This document shows positions 58,141 through 64,000 of a stretch of 64,000 nucleotides of DNA, one piece after another. Where the stretch lies: positions 718,501 to 782,500 of the forward strand of contig JAMWET010006778.1 of the NCBI GenBank assembly GCA_024036415.1, read 5' to 3'. Both the position numbers and the translations under genes were made by a program. The notes beneath the pieces are model-generated. The model was not told the DNA's origin and did not search any database. It saw only the letters and a program-made list of their open reading frames with translations. Each line of letters starts with the position of its first letter. Within the stretch, counting starts at the first letter, position 1. This stretch comes from Prochilodus magdalenae. Taxonomy: Eukaryota; Chordata; Actinopteri; Characiformes; Prochilodontidae.

Positions 58141-58798
58141 TGCCTTGGCCATTAGTCAAAATATTCCTGTTTTTTTTTAAGAATCTGAATGTGTTTCCAT
58201 ACTTCCAGACCTCAGTTTTTTAGAAGTTAGTTGGATTTTATGATTACCCAACATCTCAGGCATCCAGTTTCAGTGTGCTAGTGCAAAGTCTTTTATTTGT
58301 CTATTTCTTTTTTCTCTGTAAGGATGACTTCCTGAATTGTTGAGTTGTCCTCTCACAGGGTTAAAGCTATTGATAGTGACAATGGTCCAGCCCCCCACAA
58401 CTCCCATTCTCTGTATATCTTCAAATATTGTTTTTTTTAATCTCCAGTTTTGAAACCTTGCATTTGTTCCCCCTTCCTAATGGCAGCAGATTATTTTCTA
58501 ATTGTAGCTTTTGATGGTAAAACACAGTTTCAACATATTTGTGTGAGAACTGAAGCAATGAAATAAGTTGAAGTGGCAGCAGGAGGCATACAAGCACAGA
58601 GTGGTCAAATCAAATACTGATAGATTATATATTGTACTCAGTGTTGATTCTTCTGCGTCATTTTCTGCTAAATAGATGATACTTGCTTCGTTTTAACTTA
58701 CAAATGAATTAATGGTACTTAATGGTTATTGACTGGAAATGATAGAAACAAAAGAGTGGGATCCGACTTTTTGCTTAGGACTGTTACTGTACTCCACA
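58141..58798. other. No gene seen
   Basis: AT-rich unique sequence. Confidence 0.5.
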
Positions 58799-58852
58799 CC
58801 CACACACACACACACACACACACAGATGCACACACACATACGCGCACACACA
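58799..58852. repeat. (CA)n microsatellite
   Basis: Two CA runs split by GATG, with CG interruptions. Confidence 0.95.
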
Positions 58853-58869
58853 CAAACATGCTCCCAAGT

Positions 58870-59110
58870 GAAATGGTCGGGGCAATCTAGCACTTAGATC
58901 AATGAATTAGGTCTAAAATCATATTAGATGATTGCATTACTCTCCAGCAGTAACCCATTTACTGCCAGATCCTTTCTCCTTGTGAGAAAACACAGGGTAT
59001 GAACCTTACCTGACAGAATGGGGCCACGGAGCCACCCAGGGAATTAAGGTGTTGCTCAAATGCAATTTTATAATTATGCACTTCCTTTGTTGTCGGCATA
59101 TTAGATGGAA
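58870..59110. promoter_or_regulatory. Possible conserved noncoding element
   Basis: A repeat-free block with homeodomain cores (CAATGAATTAGGTC, GATGATTGCATTAC, TTATAATTATGCAC). GATTGCATTAC resembles a C/EBP-ATF type site. No frame of note. Candidate only. Confidence 0.33.
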
Positions 59111-60130
59111 TCTAGCAGCAATCACTGTAACTGTATCACTGAAACCATAACAAGAAAACCCCAGCATTTAGTTCACTTCTTTTCTTTCTTTGATGTGGTC
59201 CAACAATTACATACATGTGAGCGGCTTGGTAAAACCTCTCTGGGACAGAAGCCAGTGTTCAAAGAATGCATTGTGTCAGTACAGCAGTGAAGACGTCCTT
59301 CAGGTTTTGCGCAAAGTGCAGATGGAGCAAAATATTTTGTTTTTACTTATTGATTTATTGTTGTTGTTCTTCTCACTACAATGTCCACATCTTACCTGGA
59401 GAGTCCTGTACTAAAAAACTTTATTTTTAAAGGCTCTGTTAACTTAATTTGTTCAGCAGTTTATGGGGTATAACTATAGGCTCTCATATACATCCATATA
59501 CTATGGACTGTCAAATAAAAGAACAATTGGGAGGTTTTGCTCTTGTGGGTTTCCTGTTTTGAATTTGAGTCAAGTGGCACTGTATTGGAAGACAATGACG
59601 TTTAATGATCCTTCAGATCAAATTATAATTTGGGCAGTTTTTATTGGTGGCTCCTCTCAACAACCACATTCACACAAATCAAGCAAGTCATTGCTAGCTA
59701 TTAATAAGCATAGTGGAAACTGCATTCCTAAATGACCATACGTGTTCCATAAACTGTACAGAAGTATAGAAAAGTGGCACTTTCTGTAGTTTTGTCAGCT
59801 CTTTTCTTTTAATAGTGCATTTAGATGCTACATTTGATATTTCTGAGCATATTTTATAAGAAAATAGTTTTACTGTTGAATTGAGGTTTAGTCATTGGGT
59901 TCAATGTGTTTAAGCAATCTCAAATAAAATTACTTACATGAAAATGTGTAAATGTGTAAAATGTGTAAATCTATTATTTTTCTATCTGTAAATCTATTAT
60001 TTGGATTGCTAGCTGTTTCAAAATTATTTCTGTATAATTTGTTTGCAAGTCTGACAGACACTAACCATACTTGATTTGTTATTATTCAGCCACAGTGCTA
60101 TAGTTACTATAACATAATTACACTGTACTA
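59111..60130. other. No gene seen
   Basis: AT-rich. Short local repeats AAATGTGTAA and TAAATCTATTATTT occur at 59940-60002. Confidence 0.5.
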
Positions 60131-60851
60131 CATTCACTAAGCACTTTATTAGGAACACCTCCTTGTTTCTACATCCATTGTCCATTTTATCAGCTCCACT
60201 CACCATATAGGCGCGCTATGTAGTTCTACAATTACAGACTGCAGTCCATCTGAGTCTCTGCATACTTTATCCCACCTTTGCCCAGTTCCCCAATGGTCCA
60301 GCCACCACAGGACCACCACAGAGCATGTATTATGTGGATGGTGGATCATTCACAGCATTGCAATGACACTGACGTGGTGGTGGTGTGTTAGTGTGTGATG
60401 TGCTGGTGTGAGGGGATTGGAGACAGCTGTGCTGCTGGAGTTTATAAACACCTCAGTGTCACTGCTGGACTGAGAATAGTCCACCAACCAAAACTATCCA
60501 GCCAAAAGTGTCCTCTGACCACTGATAAAGGACTGATCAGCAGCAGCTATTGTCTCTGACTTCACATCTATAAGGTGGAAAAACCAGGGAGGAGTGTCTA
60601 GTAGAGTGGACACAGTGGACACTCCAGCAGCACTGCTGTGTCTGATTAACACAGACTAGCACAACAGTGCTGTCAGTGTTGCTGTAGTGCTGAGAATAAT
60701 CTGCAACCCCAAAAACACATGCAGTCCTTCTGTGGGGGTCTTGATGTTTGAAGAACAGGGCAACAAAGGGACTAATACAGAATGCAAAGAAACAGATGGA
60801 CACCAGTCTGTAATTGTAGGTGTGCAAACTGCATTTATAAGGTAAGTGGAT
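60131..60851. mobile_element. Foldback element, type 2 ends
   Basis: The left end CACTAAGCACTTTATTAGGA then ACACCTCC is the same terminus as at 21004 and 27172. The interior is the same inverted-arm unit as 57326-57985. CACAGGACCACCACAGAGCA and GACACTGACGTGGTGGTGG face TGCTGTCAGTGTTGCTGTAG and GTCCTTCTGTGGGGGTC. The centre holds ACTGAGAATAGTCCACCAAC and AAAACTATCCAGCC. The expected right terminus is eroded after 60845. No coding capacity. Confidence 0.78.
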
Positions 60852-61612
60852 CTTAAGAAGTGTTTAAGGCATGTAAATGGATTGACTGCACTCTTATTTT
60901 CCTAAGCTAATATCTACAACAAGCAAAGACTGTCAGTTTAGGGCCAGATTCCTCATCCACAATATTTTTGGCCTTATCTCCATATTGTCACTTCAATTAT
61001 GTGATATGTTTTGATGATTCATTGTTCACAAAATGAACAAGAATGTGATCCAATATTTGGAATTTAAGCAAACACAAACAAAGATATGCCTCCCCTTGCA
61101 GTGCGACATGGATATGATGGCAATGTTTCGTTGCAAATGTACGGACATGAGTAGGTGTCTTACAGTACAAAGAGAACATGAGCAAGACATATGGATACTG
61201 CAGCATCGCTGTTGGCTGAGACATTCTTTGGACGTGTGATATTTCACACTTGTACAAGTGCACAGATTTTATCCTCTTAGGCCAGACGTTGACAGAATAC
61301 CTCTAATGTTTGACAAAGAGAGATTTGGAAGACATGAAAAGCACACTATATTGAACGCATGTGTGCGGGAGCATGTGTGGTTTTGTCTGCTAAAAAGATT
61401 GGAACACTCCTAAGAGATTTAACTCCTCACAGTTCAAAGTTGTAGTGTGTGTACCATCCTTAAGTGGCCCTTGACATGGACTGCATCAACATAATTGCCT
61501 CTTAACTCAAAATATGAAGATAGAAAAAATCTTAAAAAAACTGACTCTGAAGAAGTATTGGGAAAAAAAATGTATTATCTTGGGACCTAACAGGACCTAA
61601 TCATACAACACC
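60852..61612. other. No gene seen
   Basis: Frames of 68-88 codons on both strands at 61.0-61.26 kb overlap each other; no domain is seen. Confidence 0.5.
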
Positions 61613-61729
61613 ATTCAATTCAATTCAATTCAATTCAATTCAATTCAATTCAATTCAATTCAATTCAATTCAATTCAATTCAATTCAATTCAATTCAATT
61701 CAATTCAATTCAATTCAATTCAATTCAAC
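61613..61729. repeat. (CAATT)n microsatellite
   Basis: About 23 perfect CAATT units. The repeat carries AATTC throughout, so it is cut many times by EcoRI-like specificity only if preceded by G, which it is not. Confidence 0.97.
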
Positions 61730-63129
61730 TTATCGTCATACCAATGCAGGTTTGTACATACTATGTAAATAGCAATAAGTAATGAGCTTAGGACAAAAAG
61801 TAATTATTTGAGTGTAATAAGTCATGTGTTTGACATAGAAAGTCTTGAGGAATAGGTAATTATTTTAAGTGGCACATGCAAAGCCTGCACTTCACACAGG
61901 TCTGCATCGAATGCACACTTCTAAATGGAGTCCTGTCAAGGTTTCTTAACCCTCTATATCCGCACTTTGTTGATATTACTTAACTGCAGACTTGGAGGAG
62001 GAAAATAGAGATTAGGGTGCGATTTGGTACTGTCTGCATTGTGAACAATTTTACATGCTCCAGTTAACCTCTCAGATTACAAAACAAATATGCAGTCGTA
62101 TTCAAATGTTTAGATGCCCCTGATTAAGTTTCAAGGTTTATTGAATTTCTAAATGAAATAAGTTGACACAACCTGTCAAATTCCATAGGTGGCTACATAT
62201 CACCTGGCACTGCACAGTCCTTCCTCCCTCCTCGTCAGTTCTTACCAGTCTACAAGAGACATGCAAGTTTATCATCAAACTGAATCCTTTACTTGGTAAG
62301 AACGATTCTAATGGTGCAAAGCAACATTTGATTGCTGCTGAACATGGTTTCTTGCCATAAGAGAGAGAGCGCTGGCGGGCGTTACAATGATTATGTGTCA
62401 AGAACTTCAGCCGTTGTTGCATTTACTGATCCTTTCACTGGATTTCCTTAAATTATCTAGCCGGGAGCAGAACTTTCAAGATGCCTAGAAAAGTTAGAAT
62501 ACGCCATTGGGTCAGCAGTGCTATTTCTTCATCCCCACCTGCTGGACTGACTATCACCTCTTGGGTTAAAAAGAGGTATAACGGATAGGTTGGGCTGGGG
62601 CTAGGTGGTTAGTATGCTTATTTCTTGAAAATGATACACAGAGAACTTTGTTGTCAAAACTGTTATTTCTTCACATTCTGATCATAGACCACACCATTCT
62701 GCTTCTTTAAAAGTGTTCCCTGTAGAGAATGTTTTAACAGAATTTATTTTTACTTCAGTAAAGTCTACAAAACCTGCCATTTGACATGGGGCCTTTAAAC
62801 ATTTGCTTACAATATATGCAACATATATGCTGGGAAGCTTAATACAAACTTAATAAAGTGTATTAGCATTAGCTTCTAGGTTATCCAGTCTATATGAAAA
62901 GTAGCACATAGCAGCCATTTTTCCCTCCACATGTTGCGTGTCCAGTAAGGCCAGAGTCTGACTGTTTATCTCACTTCTCCTTGATTAAGCAAGTTATTTT
63001 ATTTTTCTACAATGAGGAATGTTACCTAGCGAGTATATGTAGTCATTATCAGGTCAACTATTCATTTTATTTTGTATATAATGTGGAAGCCATTGTGAAG
63101 TGTTTGTATATAGTGTAGCTAAAATAAAA
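61730..63129. other. No gene seen; possible transposon end at about 62095
   Basis: CAGTCGTATTCAAATGTTTA then GATGCCCCTGATTAA near 62095-62125 resembles the AAA-GTTTGGGCACCCCTG ends of fish Tc1-like elements. No partner end or transposase word was found to 62460. The remainder is AT-rich. Confidence 0.4.
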
Positions 63130-63650
63130 AAATGAAGACAAATAAATTCTGTTCACCTACCTGTACACCTTACAATTGTTCAAAACCCTCAGCAGTCAGA
63201 CTAGGTAGGCACTCACTACCCACGGCGTGCAGGTCAGATTATTTCTGTTTCATTAAAGTCAGCAAATTAAATATCAGGGCCAGAACAGGAGCTGCGTACT
63301 CTCTTAATTATGTCTAATAAATCTGGCTCCTAATTGCCTCCGGGGAGAGGAGGGACTGCTGGGTAATGGAGGGACTGGAGTAGCACTTTAGGATTTGTTA
63401 TTCTACCTTCATAGATTAAGCTTGCAGACTAAATGTGGGCGATTGTCAAGGCGTTCATCGTGTTTGTTTATGTCCTGGTTGCTGGAGGGGACTGGCGTTC
63501 TAATGAAGAGCTGGCGAATGCATGCTAATTGGACATGTTTGCTTAGTGCGGAAGCGCGATGCCCCCGCCGTCTACCTTGCTTCGGTGGTAGGAGTTTGTG
63601 GGTATTTTTGACTGTGGACACCAAAAGAAGTTGGGTTGCTGCTTCATTAT
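63130..63650. promoter_or_regulatory. Possible conserved noncoding element
   Basis: Repeat-free and CpG-containing, with a second perfect octamer ATGCTAAT at 63522-63529. ACAATTGT (a SOX-like pair) lies near 63170, and there are several TAAT cores (CTTAATTATGTCTAATAAA, CTCCTAATTGCC). A short 85-codon frame has no domain. It is another candidate enhancer. Confidence 0.35.
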
Positions 63651-64000
63651 AGGGTTGCCCAGAACAAATGGGTTCTGTGGATGATAACAGTGGCAGCAGA
63701 CGGAGACATTCAGACAGGTTAATTAGGCCAACTTAAAGATGACTCTGTGTGCATCAGTGCATGTCATATCCACAGAGTCATTAGGTATTAATAAATCTTT
63801 AATGCTCATATTGCTCTATTCTACCTTTCTACTCAGACTGTCATGTTAGATTAAATGACCAACTAACCAGCTAATGGCCAAGTAGTCTCCATTAGAAGTT
63901 TCCTTAATTTGCCTTCCATATGATATAATGTACAGTATGACGTGTATTACATAATGGAGTTACTAAATTAAATAGTACACTGCACTCAAGTTCACTTTGG
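63651..64000. other. No gene seen
   Basis: AT-rich to the window end, with TTAATTAGGCC and CATTAG words but no repeat. Conserved-block texture may continue from 63650. Confidence 0.4.

Overview
This window reads as vertebrate, almost certainly teleost, intergenic DNA. I find no protein-coding gene I would defend. It is AT-rich and CpG-poor over most of its length. Long CA/CT/AAT microsatellites are scattered through it, together with decayed class II transposons (mostly Tc1-like), one LINE fragment and tRNA-derived SINEs with the tail shared by many fish SINEs. An otophysan fish (characin or catfish group) is my best guess, because the palindromic repeats and SINE-tail fragments look like families I associate with that group. 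That is recollection, not a search result.

Layout. 0-12 kb: a pentanucleotide array, a G-quadruplex motif, a Tc1-like transposase relic (4.87-5.8 kb) and a CpG-rich block with a TATA-like box (5.83-6.73 kb). 12-18 kb: a LINE 3' end, microsatellites, a MITE relic and a minus-strand Tc1-like relic. 18.4-20.1 kb: 1.7 kb free of recognised repeats, with POU- and SOX-type motifs, the best enhancer candidate. 21-30 kb: a cluster of Tc1-like N-terminal (HTH) relics, a foldback deletion derivative, a duplicated segment and more microsatellites. 30-45 kb: a CT-rich tract, several possible conserved noncoding blocks, a nested TIR element (36.2-37.2 kb), a SINE and other dispersed repeats. 45.9-46.9 kb: a Tc1-like element with double (IR/DR-style) ends whose interior carries an inverted, partly duplicated piece of its own transposase. 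48-57 kb: an almost intact MITE, further Tc1 relics, a tRNA-like sequence, a SINE-like repeat, a LINE reverse-transcriptase relic and a TACAGTACTGTGC-ended element. 57-61 kb: two large foldback elements with the same interior and different ends. 61.6 kb: a CAATT array. 63.1-63.65 kb: another possible regulatory block.

All mobile-element coding pieces are broken by stops, frameshifts or deletions, so none looks able to move by itself. Between the repeats, several CpG-containing, homeobox-motif-rich blocks suggest a gene desert carrying distal regulatory DNA for a developmental gene outside the window. That is inference, and cross-species alignment would settle it. I see no convincing new biological system. 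The most interesting items are the rearranged Tc1-like element at 46 kb, the foldback family with two types of ends, and the enhancer-like block at 18.4-20.1 kb.
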